Shown: positions 1-12,065, counted from the stretch's first letter. The stretch is 64,000 bases of DNA from Phaeodactylum tricornutum CCAP 1055/1 (GCF_000150955.2 NC_011669.1:2424993-2488992), one strand, 5' to 3'. Numbers and translations are program-made. The notes: generated by a model from the sequence alone, not told the origin.

Positions 1-560
1 GCATTTCTCATGCAAGCGTTCGGACGGGAGAGTTTACCAAGTATTTGGCGATGAAAAAGTTGAGAAAGGCGGCTCTCGGTTATATTGCGTCGAACCTGAC
101 ACAAACCGAGGTGGGACATTTGGCGGAATTGTTCAAAACCATGGACAAAAACGATGACGGTCACGTTTCACTAGCCGAACTAGATGAAGCTATTGCTAAG
201 GGAAGCTTCAATAAGGAAATTCGAGACGATCTCAGGGAGATGCGGCACGAATTGACCTTGTCGGACGAAGAGACTATTGATTACCGAGACTTTTTGGCTG
301 CAACCATGGATCGCAGTCTAGCAATGCGCGAGGAGAATATGAAAATGGCTTTTGAGCATTTCAAGCGTTCTGACGCCGACTATCTGACTCTGGAAGATTT
401 TGCCGATTTCTTTGGTGGAGAAGCGCACGCTAAGGAGATCTTGAGTCTGTTGGATGCCAACGGAGATGGGAAGGTATCGTTCGATGACTTTCGAAGAGTT
501 ATTGCCGAAAGCATGGAGGACGACGAAGATGAAACTGAGAATGGGGAAGTCATTGGGTAA
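1..560 (+). CDS. Calcium-dependent protein kinase, C-terminal EF-hand part (5' partial)
   Basis: The reading frame is open from position 3 and ends with TAA at 558-560, so the gene enters from the left edge and its kinase domain is outside the window. The first visible residues (HASVRTGEFTKYLAMKKLRK) are typical of the helix joining the kinase/autoinhibitory region of CDPKs to the calmodulin-like domain. The calmodulin-like part has a canonical first EF-hand loop (DKNDDGHVSLAE) and a near-canonical fourth loop (DANGDGKVSFDD). The second and third loops (around ELTLSDEETIDY and KRSDADYLTLED) lack most calcium ligands, so this protein probably binds two Ca2+ ions rather than four. It ends in a short acidic tail. 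The family assignment rests on the EF-hand pattern and linker, because no kinase sequence is visible. Confidence 0.8.
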   Translation, partial: ISHASVRTGEFTKYLAMKKLRKAALGYIASNLTQTEVGHLAELFKTMDKNDDGHVSLAELDEAIAKGSFNKEIRDDLREMRHELTLSDEETIDYRDFLAATMDRSLAMREENMKMAFEHFKRSDADYLTLEDFADFFGGEAHAKEILSLLDANGDGKVSFDDFRRVIAESMEDDEDETENGEVIG

Positions 561-851
561 CAGTAAATGTAACGTAACGCACGCAAATTATGCCAGTCCC
601 TCCATTGCTCTCTAGAAAGACGTTTGCATCTTTCGCTTACAGTTTGCTTGTAGAATATACCGTAGGCACATGGTAAATCATCGATTCGGCGAGTAACGAT
701 GAAGGCGATGCCAGAATACAAATCAATAATCTTAAATGGACTTCCTTACCTACGGCTTGCAGTTAGTTCATAATCCAAAGCGATATTCCCAACCTGCACG
801 CATTTCATATATACTTGATGCATGATCACTCGTTGCCCCGAACAATTCTTC

Positions 852-2064
<1,213 letters not shown>

Positions 2065-3042
2065 ATGACAAACGAACGTATCCTTTCCATCCAGTCGCAT
2101 GTAGTTTCCGGATGTGAGTACCGCCAACACGCCGGAGATTCGAACTTGTGAGAAAGTCAGTGCTGGTGTAAGGGCTCACTCATTCGCGTGTTTGTTGTTC
2201 GTCGGAACATTCCAGATGTTGGGAACAAGGCAGCCGTGTTCCCTTTACAGCTTCTTGGTTTCGATGTTGACGTTGTAAATTCTGTGCATTTTTCCAATCA
2301 CACGGGGTATACCAACGGATGGGAAGGGGACGTCTTGAAAGGAGAACAACTCCGAGCTATTCTGGACGGTCTCGATCGGAACGGCTTGCTATCGTCGGTA
2401 GGTCACGTCTTGACGGGGTACATTGGCTCGATTTCTTTCCTGGAAGCCGTGCTGGATGTCATCAAAACTATTCGAATGAAGCATAAGGTTCGGTTCGTGT
2501 GTGATCCGGTACTGGGAGACAAAGGCGAGTTCTACGTTCCCAAAGAGCTGGTGCAGGTGTACCGAGAAAAAGTCATTCCGATAGCGGACGTTCTGACGCC
2601 CAATCAGTTTGAAGTCGAGCAACTAACAGGAATCGATGTCAAAACATTGAATGATGCCAAAATGGCGTGCCAGGCTTTGCACGACATGGGTCCGAGTTTG
2701 ATATTCATTACGAGTTGCGAGTTTTCCGAACGTGAAATGTCGATACTGGCGTCTCAGCGTCGCGAAAACGAGATTCAGCTCTGGCACATTGCGTGTCCCA
2801 TATTGGCGGGACACTTTACCGGCACGGGAGATTTGTGTGCCTCTCTCCTGCTTGCGCACACGGCGCGAGATCCGGACAATTTGCCGGCGGCTATGGAAAA
2901 GGTTATCAATACCATGTTTGCGGTGATTGAACGGACCAGTAAGAACGGAGGGGATTCGGTGCAGTCACGGGAGTTGAGATTGGTACAAAGCAAATTGGAC
3001 ATTGAAAATCCGCCGCAGCGTTTCAAGGCGGAACGAATATAG
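2065..3042 (+). CDS. pdxK: Pyridoxal kinase
   Basis: Two exons, 2065-2113 and 2216-3042, encode 291 residues. The 102-bp intron has a GTGAGT donor and a CAG acceptor. Splicing rebuilds the family signature RILSIQSHVVSGYVGNKAAV, which is broken in unspliced DNA; this supports both the junction and the ATG at 2065. The enzyme phosphorylates pyridoxal, pyridoxine and pyridoxamine with ATP in the cytosolic vitamin B6 salvage pathway. Visible family features are CDPVLGDKGEFYVP, the substrate-lid region, LTPNQFEVEQLTG, and the catalytic anion-hole motif GTGDL with its Asp near residue 225. Length matches eukaryotic PdxK (about 290-310). No targeting peptide is visible. Confidence 0.95.
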
Positions 3043-3242
3043 TCTGGGATCATTCTGTCCCGAGCTTCTGTCGGGCTCTCGATTACCACACGTATAATAG
3101 ACCAAGGCGATATGCTAGATGTACACACCTGTGCTTGCTTTTTGACAAACTATTCTAGACGAAAAAATTCATTCGCGAAAAATCTATTGGATCACAAGAA
3201 AACTGACACCACTGCAGTTCATTTCGTAGTTCCCACAAGCCT

Positions 3243-4535
3243 TTATTCGTCTCCCACATTAAATCGTTCCTGCAATTCCCTTGCCAGATCGCTATCACTC
3301 CGTTGCAAGGCCCCTTCCGGCAAAACCAAGAGAACAGGCTCAGCCTCTTCCAACTTGTAAGCCTCTGACCGTTTCATACATAAACCTTCTTGTAATTTCT
3401 TTCCGGCCGGGACGTGTTGCGGCACACTTTCGAAAAAGACTTGACTATTATCCTTTTCCCAGGAATGCAATAGTGTCGCCATGTGCGAGCGCATATCTTT
3501 CAAATCGTCCTGCAGTGGGTAGAGGGCTGGAGTCCTTGTGACATCCGGAACACCATCGGAAGCTGTTGATTCACGTGTTCGTGCCGCTACGGTTGATTCC
3601 GACAAGATCGCCACGGCAATCCCGTGATCGTCCTTTTCCCACAGGGAGCGGGCTTGAAAGTACAAACTCAGCGATCGTTGTATGTTGATCTGAAAGGTAA
3701 TGAGGGTGAAAAAATCTGGATCCATGCGACTCATTTGGGGAAAGGCGTCTTTGCGGAGCATATTGATAAAGTCTTCGAGTTGCTCAGTGATACCGAGACA
3801 GAGTTTGGCCAGGAGACCGTAATTAGGTTTTCCGGGTTTAATCAGGACGGTTGCCACGGCCATTTGCTGTCCGTTGGCCATGAACAAGGTCTTCAACGCC
3901 TTGGCTAGGGGAGCATGGCATTCCGAGGGAAGGTCGTCCTGACTGACTTTGGAACCTTTGGCAATCCACTTGGGCAGGTGGTCTTGGGCTAGGAAATCAA
4001 AGATCCCGGCAGCCGCGGCGTAATCCCGCGACGCTGCAGCAAAATCCCCCGCAATACTGTTCTCGGTAGCCGAAGCCGCGCGACCCAAACCTTCCGTCAC
4101 GATACACATGGTTAAATCGTACATGATCGCTTCGGACGTAAAGGCGGCGGGCTTGTGTTCGATTCCAGACTTCCATTCAAACAGGAGCTTTTCGTCGAGT
4201 CTCGCGGATTCTGGTTGTACTTTACAGCTCAACAGGATGGAATGAATCATGGGAATGTACCGACGTGCATCCGCAACGACCCGTTCGCTCGATATTTTCT
4301 TGGCACTGCAAGCGTCGGCTAAACGGCCACGTACATCATCCGCATTCAGAACCAGCTTCCGAGCTTTGTCCGCACGCCCGACTGTCGACAAAGACTTTGC
4401 AAAGGACAACGAGCGCGAACCAATACGGGGCACTCGAAAGCGATGTACGACACACGCGAGGCGAATCAACGAGTCTGGGTGATCCAAATTTGGGCCTTGG
4501 TCGTCCTTGTACAAGTATTCGCCGCTGTCGCCCAT
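3243..4535 (-). CDS. BRO1-domain protein (ALIX/Bro1-like)
   Basis: An uninterrupted 430-residue frame from the ATG at 4535. It is alpha-helical and rich in Ala and Leu throughout. The C-terminal stretch SQVFFESVPQHVPAGKKL followed by an MKRSEAYKLEEAEP-like segment resembles the end of BRO1 domains, which form a banana-shaped helical fold and bind ESCRT-III subunits. The length equals one BRO1 domain with almost nothing after it, so the V domain and proline-rich tail of ALIX/Bro1 are absent, as in stand-alone BRO1 proteins of plants. A role at endosomal membranes is inferred. There is no signal peptide or membrane segment. A TNACWGTNA copy lies at 4659, 123 bp upstream. Confidence 0.65.
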   Translation of the reverse strand: MGDSGEYLYKDDQGPNLDHPDSLIRLACVVHRFRVPRIGSRSLSFAKSLSTVGRADKARKLVLNADDVRGRLADACSAKKISSERVVADARRYIPMIHSILLSCKVQPESARLDEKLLFEWKSGIEHKPAAFTSEAIMYDLTMCIVTEGLGRAASATENSIAGDFAAASRDYAAAAGIFDFLAQDHLPKWIAKGSKVSQDDLPSECHAPLAKALKTLFMANGQQMAVATVLIKPGKPNYGLLAKLCLGITEQLEDFINMLRKDAFPQMSRMDPDFFTLITFQINIQRSLSLYFQARSLWEKDDHGIAVAILSESTVAARTRESTASDGVPDVTRTPALYPLQDDLKDMRSHMATLLHSWEKDNSQVFFESVPQHVPAGKKLQEGLCMKRSEAYKLEEAEPVLLVLPEGALQRSDSDLARELQERFNVGDE

Positions 4536-5036
4536 GACGACAAGGAAGATGTGGTTGATGGAATCACGATGTCACAAAAAGATAGGATTACCAGAGGGTC
4601 TTGCTCTCCACGCGCTCTTTGTTGGTGTACTCGGGAGCAATTTTGGATGCAACGGTTTTCACTGTCAGATTCTCTATTATCAATGTAACAGATTTCCCCC
4701 ATGGTTATCGTTGTGTCGAAACGTCGTCGCTTCGAAACCCTTTTCCTCTATGTGTAAATCTAGTTTGTATCTTGCAGACACGACGACTATAATAATATAT
4801 CAACATACATTATAAGTGTAAAGCAAACAGACGTTTCACGAAGCGTGGTAGACTCTAAATTTCGGTCGTGTCTGGATTTGGGGCGCTGACCGGCGAGGTA
4901 GCGAAGCCGAATCTCACGTGAAAGAGAAAAAGACAGCGATCAAAGTATAGAATGCATTGACGTTTATGTTAGATTGTAATCAACAGTATCTGACTGGCGG
5001 CTGTTTGGTTTCTTCCATTTTATTGGCTAGACAGAC
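4536..5036. other. Intergenic region between BRO1 gene and VTI1-like SNARE (divergent)
   Basis: About 500 bp between divergent genes. It contains a TNACWGTNA copy (TCACTGTCA, 4659-4667). No other gene or repeat was recognised. Confidence 0.55.
4659..4667. promoter_or_regulatory. TNACWGTNA element upstream of the BRO1 gene
   Basis: Perfect copy TCACTGTCA, 123 bp upstream of the BRO1-gene ATG. The function is inferred. Confidence 0.45.
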
Positions 5037-5851
5037 ATGTCTTCTGCGTCGTACGAAGACTACGAACGGGTGAGTTAGCTTGAGTTGGTTGCGTCGAATT
5101 CTTGGTGCCGGTCAACCCAATCCCATTGATCCAGTGGGCAATCCTATTTGATATGCATAGGCGCTATACACCCGTCTCTCACACGTCTACACTTTTCGAT
5201 GACACTTGCGATGTTTCGATTGTTTGGATTTCCTAGGAATATGATGCCAATTTGTCCCGCATTCGTAGTTTTCTGGCCGGCAGTACACGGAACCGTTCCA
5301 CCTTGACGGAATGTGAACGTCTGTTGAGGGAAGCCAAAGCCTGCGCGACCGCCATGCAAGGGCTGGCTGAAGTTGCAGGCGATCCGCACCGTGTTCAGGA
5401 ATCGCAGCAAAAGCTTGAACGTGACGTGGCTCCGTTGGCCAAGGAAGTGCAACGGCAACTGCACGATACGGGACGGGAAGAATTGTTCTATCAGGCTCCG
5501 GATATTGAGAGCTCCCCGCACGATATGGACCGCCTGATTTCCTCATCAGACGATTTGCTGCGGGAATCGCAATCGATTCTGGCGGAAACGGAGTACATTG
5601 GAACGAACACGATAATGCAGATGGGCCAACAGCGGGAGCAGTTGCAGAACGCCAATCTGAATCTGGAAGCCGTGCAGCGAGTTACCGCTCAAGCGAAACG
5701 ACTCATGGTTGGGATGAGTCGGAAACTGCTGAAAACCAAACTCGGCTTGTACTTTACGATAGGCGTCTTGAGTGTGGCGAATCTCTGGGTACTGGTCAAG
5801 ATTTATCAAAAACATCACGGTACGACAGGCGATGGCCACGATGCGCAGTAG
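5037..5851 (+). CDS. VTI1: Qb-SNARE of the VTI1 type
   Basis: Two exons, 5037-5069 and 5237-5851, give 215 residues. The tiny first exon encodes MSSASYEDYER, and the join (phase 0, GTGAGT...TAG, 167 bp) yields YEDYEREYDANLSRIRSFL, the start of the VTI1 N-terminal helical domain. A SNARE motif spans roughly residues 120-185, with a central Gln in the MGQQREQL stretch. It is followed by a C-terminal membrane anchor (about 190-208, LGLYFTIGVLSVANLWVLV) and a short luminal tail. VTI1 proteins pair with syntaxins in Golgi-to-endosome and vacuole fusion. The Qb class is clear; distinguishing VTI1 from GOS1/MEMB-like Qb proteins rests mainly on the N-terminus and the REQL region. Confidence 0.82.
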
Positions 5852-6202
5852 CAACCGTTGGGATGGCGGTACTGCCGTGCAAGAACAAACGAGCTGATTA
5901 GAGATGTTTGTATATTTTTGGAAGCGGCCGTGTATGGTTGTATTTCTTTGTCATTCCGGTTCGTCAGAAAGGAGGTTTCGTCGTCGTCCATCGTGACAAT
6001 CAAACGTGAATAGGTACACCTTTTGGGACCATATGCATCATTTATTCATTCAAGTATCCTTGCTCGTCTATTCTGTTTCCATCCAGAGGAGAAGGCGTTT
6101 GCAAGCATCGTGTACGTATCGACCTACCTCCGTGGCTAGCTAGAAGTAGCCTAATGCCACTAGCTTTGATGGTTATTCTTTCTCCCTCGTGGTCAATGGA
6201 TA

Positions 6203-6212
6203 GGGGGGGGGG
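6203..6212 (+). repeat. Homopolymer run of ten G
   Basis: Ten consecutive G residues in the intergenic region. Length errors are likely here. Confidence 0.8.
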
Positions 6213-6709
6213 AGGGTTGACGTTCCGTCTGTCCATGCATAGATAATAGTTGGGTTACGGGGAATTCGTGGATTCCGTAGGAGGACGGACGGATGCACAA
6301 CAGGCCTTTCAACATCCGTTGAGATCGCCAGCGTGTAGCTAACGTTTTCGCACAAGACTTGGGATGTGTTCACTGTCGGGAGAGATAAGTGTCAATCGTG
6401 TAGGAGAGAGAATTCTCCATCGTTTGGTACTCGCTACCGAATCGCGAAACTCCGTTGGCTGTCGTAGATTCGAACGTCCCGAGGGAACGACTGTCCTACG
6501 CCAGTGTACCGAACCAATGCGTGGTACGTCGGGTAGTAGGTAAACGATCGTGTGGTAGTGGTTCTACGGCACACTCCGCCACGGGACAGTAACGACGGCT
6601 CGCGACCAAGATGCACTTACTGTAGTAGAGCCATTTTCCGTTCTAGCTTTACTGTTGGTAGTAGTAGTAGGAGTGGTAGTAATAGCGTAGCAGCGTACGT
6701 AATACGCAA

Positions 6710-6724
6710 GATCGATCGATCGAT
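6710..6724. repeat. (GATC)n short tandem palindromic repeat
   Basis: Three to four GATC units in tandem (gatcgatcgatcgat) about 370 bp upstream of the PDZ/NPF gene. The tract is self-complementary. Confidence 0.75.
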
Positions 6725-7011
6725 TGTTCGACAGATCCGTTGCGGATCCAGAGCGCCCAACGACACTGACCTCTGTACTACAACAATAACGACAACGATC
6801 AGTACCACCCTTTCGTATCACTGACTCCCCGACGAGCTTGCTGCCGCGTACTCACCGTCAATCCCTTAGCAAGTATTCCACAACCACTCCACCTCCTACT
6901 ACACTGCTCCTGACGGCATTCCTCGAGTTTGTTGTTGTCGTTGGGTTTGGTTTGTTGCGTTGGTAGTCCGCAGTAGGCCGAGATAAGAAACCGTTGAGTA
7001 CGAGTCGAGAC

Positions 7012-7020
7012 TCACAGTCA
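7012..7020. promoter_or_regulatory. TNACWGTNA element upstream of the PDZ/NPF gene
   Basis: Perfect copy TCACAGTCA (inside CTCACAGTCA), 75 bp upstream of the ATG. The same decamer occurs at almost the same distance upstream of eIF5A (on its coding strand) and of the PPR gene. Confidence 0.5.
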
Positions 7021-7095
7021 GGCTTGGAGTTGCTGTCCTCGTCTTCCTAGTTATCGTTCTCGTTGTTGTGATCACAACCCCCATTGGTGTTCACC

Positions 7096-9391
7096 ATGTC
7101 GAATCCTTTTGATCAGTTCACGTCGGACTTTCAAGCGTCGTTGCCACCGGGTGTCCCCCACACGCAGCAGCCTCCGGAAGCGCCACCGAACTACCAACCT
7201 GCCGCAGCAATGGGATCGCCGCCTCCGATGGGTGCAACTTACGGAAACTACGGGGCGCCCCAATCGTACGGACAGCCTCCTCCGCCGACGTTCGCGGCTC
7301 CGAATCCGTACGGCACCAACGTGCCGCCAGTCCCGCAGCCTCCTCCGGGGCCAACCGCGAACGAATCCTACGGAGGCTATGGAGCGCAAGGAGGCTACGC
7401 GGGGGCTCCGAATCCGCCCGGTGTAGACGAGGGAAACCCCTTTGGCAATTCGGGTGCGGGTGCTGGGATGGGTGCGGGTGCTCCACCGGATCCGCACCCC
7501 CCGCAACCTCCGCAACCCCCACAGTATCCGGCGGATCCTTGGGGATCTGCGGGTCCCAATGGTCCTCCCCCTCCATCGCAAGCCGACGCCAATCCCTACG
7601 CGCAACCCGCGTACGGACAACCGCCGCCGCCACCGGACGCTACTTCCTACGGTGCTCCTCCTCCGCAACATCAGCCTGCCTTTGGATCACCACCTCCTCC
7701 GCAAGGACCACCGCAACAACCGTACGAGTCCTACGGCTCCGTCCCCGCGCAGCCCTACGGACAACCGGACCCTTACGGACCCGACGCCGGTGCCTTGGTG
7801 CCAGCGCACGTTCAATCCAATCCCTACGCCGCTTACGGACAACCCGCCTACGGACAGCCGCCACCACCACAGCAAGCACACAACCCCTACGGACAGCCAC
7901 CACCGCAACAACAAGCACAGTACGCACAGCCTGCCCCACCCGCTCCGGTGGATCCCTTTTCCGTCTTTGATTCGTCCGCCGCTCCCGCACCCTCGCAAGA
8001 ACGCGCTCTCGTCCCTGCCGGGCCCGATCCCACGGCCGCCAACGATGATGATTTCTTTGGAGCCTTTTCCGCCAACGCACCCGCTCCTGCCGCGGTACCA
8101 CAAGCGCTCGTCACCCAGGCCGAGACGGAAGAAAAAAAGGGTGACGATGGACTACCTCCCGGCGGAGAATGGTACGATGCACGTATCTTTACCCCAACCC
8201 TGGGGGTCATGTTCTTCAAACCACAAGAATTGACCGATTCGCTCTTTTTGAATACCGACAAGGAAATGGTAGACAGTCTCGCGGATCGCCCCGTCGTTGC
8301 CTTTATCGTCGAGGGTTCGTCGGCGCGCTCGGCCGGAGTTGAACTCGGACACATTTTGCTCAAAGTCAACGGGGTGGACGTGCGCAGCCCCAAGGAAGCC
8401 TCGCGATTGATCAAGGAAGGACCGCGTCCCTTGCCCTTGCTCTTTTACGTCCCCGGGACCGATGTCGTGACGGCCGAAGGCGAACACATGGTCAAATACG
8501 ACACGAAAGAAACGACCGCGCCCAACAGCGCCAAGGAATGGAAACCCAAGTACATTGTAATTGGTGGCATCATTGCGCAACCCTGGATGATGAATATGTA
8601 CCGATCCAAGGTAAGTAAGCGTTCAGTATCGTTGGATATGTCTGTATCGCTGGAGATGTCGTTACGTGGGAACCACACGCCTTCCTTGGCTCACCTTGCT
8701 ATTTTTTTTCTTTTTCTTTCAGTCCGAATACGACATTGCCGTTATTGAAACACAAGCTCGTCGTCCAGTTTCGGTCAAGGTTAAGCAATTTTCCTTGCAA
8801 GGCGCTCGTATTCAGAATGACTGGCAAGGCCCCCAAATGGTGAAGTACAAGAACAAGTTGCACCCGTGGAAGTACATTGTGGTATTGCCCGTGGCGCGGA
8901 ATCCGATCAAAATATCGTCCCCCAACTTGGCGTCGCTTAAGCCTGTACACGAAGGCATTCGTCGACTCTTGCTGTCTCAGCAACGCGATCGCGGCGGTGG
9001 CGGTACCCGCAGCTCGGGGGATCCTTACCGGTCCTCCAATGGCGGATACAACCAGGGCGGACGGGAGGATCCGTACGCGAACCGCAGCAACGGTGGTGGC
9101 GATCCGTACGCCAGCCGTGGCAGCGGTGGTGGCGATCCGTACGCGAATCACAACAGCGGCGGTGGCGATCCGTACGCGAATCGCAACAGCGGTGGGGGCG
9201 GTGGCTACGACCAATCATCCCAACGTGGCGGCTATGACCAATCATCTCAAGGTGGTGGTGGCTACGACCAATCCGTCCAACGTGGTGGCGGCTACGACCA
9301 AGGTGGGTACGGCGGTCCGCCTCCACAGCAGCAGCAACAACAACCACCACAGCCACAGCAGCACTACCAGCAGCAACCGTATCGTTACTAA
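7096..9391 (+). CDS. Proline-rich protein with PDZ-like domain and NPF/DPF motifs
   Basis: Two exons, 7096-8610 and 8723-9391 (112-bp GTAAGT...CAG intron, phase 0), encode 727 residues. Residues 1-300 are a Pro/Gln/Tyr/Gly-rich region built from many YGQPPPP-like units. It contains NPF (SNPFDQF, EGNPFGNS) and a DPF (VDPFSVFD), short motifs that in other eukaryotes bind EH domains and AP2 ear domains. A PDZ-like domain follows (about 390-455, VVAFIVEGSSARSAGVELGH then LLKVNGVDV). A conserved-looking segment with no family I recognise spans about 470-610. The tail is Gly/Asp/Tyr/Gln-rich with tandem GGGDPYANRNS and GGYDQSSQ units. An endocytic or scaffold role is inference. The start gives MSNPFDQF directly after a CACC context. 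Confidence 0.75.
9066..9195 (+). repeat. 33-bp coding tandem repeat (GGGDPYANRNS units)
   Basis: About four imperfect 33-bp units encode GGGDPYANRNS-like peptides near the C-terminus of the PDZ/NPF protein. About four GGYDQSSQ-type units follow up to about 9310. Copy number may vary between strains. Confidence 0.8.
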
Positions 9392-9803
9392 AGAGGAACG
9401 GCAGCGGCAACGGCAGGAATCGAAAGGTTGTTGGTAGTGTCACTCGCTTTCGCGGGTTTCTCGTAACGTTACACGAATAGTATAGTGAAAAGACCAATAT
9501 TTGTTTCGTAGGTTGCGTATGGTGTTGCAGTTTCTGTTAATTCGCCGGCCAGCCCTAGATAGTATCTGGAAGCCAGGTTTCTTGAGGCCTCCAGCTGGAG
9601 ATTGCTGTTATTGACACTAACAGTAGATATCATCGGAGCCGTGTCACGCATGTGTACGACGTTCTTTCTGAATGTACATTTCGACCGACAGATGCAATCA
9701 CATTCCGCACACAATTTTCGTTCCGGAAATTTGACCTGGCATCTTTCGTCCTCCCTAAGAGCTATACATTAGTGCGTCCTAATTGTAAATCAAGAAAACT
9801 CAA
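9392..9803. other. Intergenic region before the DEAD-box helicase
   Basis: About 410 bp between two genes on the same strand, holding the 3'UTR of one and the promoter of the next. No gene, repeat or perfect TNACWGTNA copy was found. Confidence 0.5.
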
Positions 9804-12065
9804 ATGAAGTCCTCTATCACAGCATCAGGGAATCGACGGCAGAACGTCGTTTCGTTTACGATATTCCTTCTCCAAGTTCTCCGTGTCGCTGCCTGGTTCG
9901 CCTCACCCTTTCCGTCCCACTCATCACGACCGACGTCAGCGGGCGTATCACCCCTCTCCTTTTGGACATCTTCTGCTAGTGTCAGTGTATGTAAGGGATC
10001 GCGTACCACTTTGTCTACCACTTTTGCTCGTTGCCGACGAACGCTGGCATTGCACAGTGGTCTCAGCGACGTGGAAAATTCAATCGGCTTGAACGAGTTA
10101 CATACACTGCTGCGTGACGCCGTCCAAAAGGAGGACTATGTAGAAGCCGGGCGGGTATCGAATATTGTTTTGAGTCGATTGTACGGTGACGATCCATCTG
10201 TACCGGAGGCTACCCGACGCGAACAGCGGCGCCGCATGAGTTGGAAGGGACTGGGTGCGGCACCGTGGTTGAACGATCGACTCGATTCTTTGAACTACAC
10301 CTTTCCCACGACGATCCAGATTAACGCCATGGAAGCCGTTAATGCGATTCTGAATACCACGGATGAAGTGATGGAATCAGTGTCGTTGGAAGAACGCGTA
10401 GATGTGCATCAAAGGGACATGGGTGTCGTCGTTAGCGGAACAACCGGGTCCGGCAAGACCTTGGCTTATCTGGTACCGCTGCTGAGCACGCTAAGTGATT
10501 CCCTGTTTTTGCGACAACGTATTCGGGTGGGTGCCGAAGAAGCCGTGGGTGACACCACGGGAGATTTGTTGGACCGAGTGGCCGTTGTAACTTCGCCAAT
10601 GATTCGTTCCAACAGCCGCAAACAAACACGCCAGAGCGGCGCGATTGCTACGGGCGCATCCATGTCGAGTTTGGGTCAGTCGGGAAAGGACGTCAAGAGT
10701 CCGTTGGCACTCATTGTAGTGCCCACACGAGAATTGGGCGTACAAACGGCCATGCTATTGTACCAGCTCGTGGGCGGTAACATCAAGGACGATCCGACTG
10801 CTCTCACGGGACGAGCCAATATGTTCAAGTACAAAGGCCCCAAAGGTATTCGCATTGGTTGTGTACTGGACGATGAAGAGGCATCGTTTGGTCTGAAACT
10901 GCAAACAGACGTGGCCATTACCACTCCCCAATACCTAGGCAAACTTATGGACGATGAAGATGTGCTGCCTTCCAAGTTACGAGTGATCATTTACGACGAA
11001 GCTGATTTGGCGCTTGAAAAGACGGACGCCAAAGATTTAGAGCGTCTCTTTGATGACGATCCCGAAGAGCGCGAGTATACGCGGCTGACTTATTTGGTCG
11101 GTGCCAGCGTGACGGAAGCGTTAGGCAATCTGGCCGTGGCGTCACGTATTTTGCCGCAAGGCAAGAGTTGCATTGCTACGGCAACACGATTTGCCGCGTT
11201 GCAATCGGAGGAGCCCCTGGCCGACGCCGCACGGATTGCTGGAGGAGAAAAGAGCGCCAGTCTGAAAGACCTGAGCGTTTGCCTGTATCCTGGGTTGAAA
11301 CACGAGAGAGCAGTTGTCCCCAACGACTCGTCCGGTCTACTGACTTTGACGCGACTGCTACGCAAAGAGCTGCAAGCCTACGATCAAACCGTGAAAGAAG
11401 CGGGTGACAGCGGTGTCGCCTTTAACACGGTACAAAGGCCGCGCGTGGTCGTTTTCTTTCCAGACGAGGAACAAGCCAAGAAAGCAATCGTGCCATTGCG
11501 AGATACCATGTGGGGAGAACACAAGTTGTGCGTACTACTTCCGACTATTGGATTTAATCCTTTGACCATTATGGATCAGTTCAAACGCAACGAAACATCC
11601 GTCATGTTGGCAACCGCAAATTCTGTACGGGGTCTGGACTTTCCCGCTCTGACACACGTCTACACGCTTTATTTGCCGATGAATGATCCCAGGGAATACG
11701 TGCACTTGGCGGGTCGAGTGGGACGAGTTGGGCAGCTCGGTAGCGTACTAGGTGACGGTGGGCACGTGGTTTCCATACTTCGAGAAGACGATGCGGGCAA
11801 GATGGATGAACTGGCCGCAACTTTAGGTTTTGAATTTGTCGACATTGAGGCGACGCCGGACGTTATTCCACGTGGGGAAGACGGTTCCCTGGATGTTGAT
11901 AATGTGGACGTGGAAAAGATGCGGCGGTTACTTGAAGACACCATGACGCTGGTGGATTTGGCCGAAGATATTGGCGACGACCCCACAGTCATTGAAGCTA
12001 CCTTGGTCGACGATAGCGATGAAGAAGATGATGAGGACGACGGAGACGAGGATTCGTTTCAATAG
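9804..12065 (+). CDS. DEAD-box RNA helicase, probably plastid-targeted
   Basis: A single 753-residue exon. Helicase motifs appear in order: motif I GTTGSGKT (about 215), Ia VPTREL, Ib TTPQYL, II DEAD (YDEADLAL, about 400), V-like SVRGLDFPAL, and VI HLAGRVGRVGQ, which deviates from the usual HRxGRxxR. Motif III is degenerate. ATP-driven RNA remodelling is expected. The N-terminus has a hydrophobic stretch ending VAAWFASPF, then a Ser/Thr/Arg-rich segment, resembling a diatom bipartite plastid presequence but not a clean ASAFAP. Residues 90-170 precede the core and are unassigned. The C-terminus is very acidic. Long insertions around residues 240-300 and 430-500 separate the core motifs. Confidence 0.85.
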   Translation: MKSSITASGNRRQNVVSFTIFLLQVLRVAAWFASPFPSHSSRPTSAGVSPLSFWTSSASVSVCKGSRTTLSTTFARCRRTLALHSGLSDVENSIGLNELHTLLRDAVQKEDYVEAGRVSNIVLSRLYGDDPSVPEATRREQRRRMSWKGLGAAPWLNDRLDSLNYTFPTTIQINAMEAVNAILNTTDEVMESVSLEERVDVHQRDMGVVVSGTTGSGKTLAYLVPLLSTLSDSLFLRQRIRVGAEEAVGDTTGDLLDRVAVVTSPMIRSNSRKQTRQSGAIATGASMSSLGQSGKDVKSPLALIVVPTRELGVQTAMLLYQLVGGNIKDDPTALTGRANMFKYKGPKGIRIGCVLDDEEASFGLKLQTDVAITTPQYLGKLMDDEDVLPSKLRVIIYDEADLALEKTDAKDLERLFDDDPEEREYTRLTYLVGASVTEALGNLAVASRILPQGKSCIATATRFAALQSEEPLADAARIAGGEKSASLKDLSVCLYPGLKHERAVVPNDSSGLLTLTRLLRKELQAYDQTVKEAGDSGVAFNTVQRPRVVVFFPDEEQAKKAIVPLRDTMWGEHKLCVLLPTIGFNPLTIMDQFKRNETSVMLATANSVRGLDFPALTHVYTLYLPMNDPREYVHLAGRVGRVGQLGSVLGDGGHVVSILREDDAGKMDELAATLGFEFVDIEATPDVIPRGEDGSLDVDNVDVEKMRRLLEDTMTLVDLAEDIGDDPTVIEATLVDDSDEEDDEDDGDEDSFQ

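Larger units (their letters stand above)
5852..7095. other. Long gene-free region upstream of the PDZ/NPF gene
   Basis: About 1.24 kb without a convincing gene; the reading frames present are short and biased by simple sequence. It holds a run of ten G at 6203-6212, GTAGTAG-type triplet repeats around 6655-6680, a (GATC)n-like tract at about 6710-6724, and a TNACWGTNA copy at 7012-7020. It probably contains the promoter and 5'UTR of the downstream gene. Confidence 0.55.

Noticed and set aside
7072-7671. 199-codon minus-strand open frame, Arg-rich
   Set aside because: It is antisense to the YGQPPPP repeat region of the PDZ/NPF gene; the repeat composition suppresses stops on both strands.
8937-9497. 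186-codon minus-strand frame with His/Arg repeats
   Set aside because: It mirrors the Gly-Asp-Pro-Tyr tandem repeats of the real gene on the other strand.
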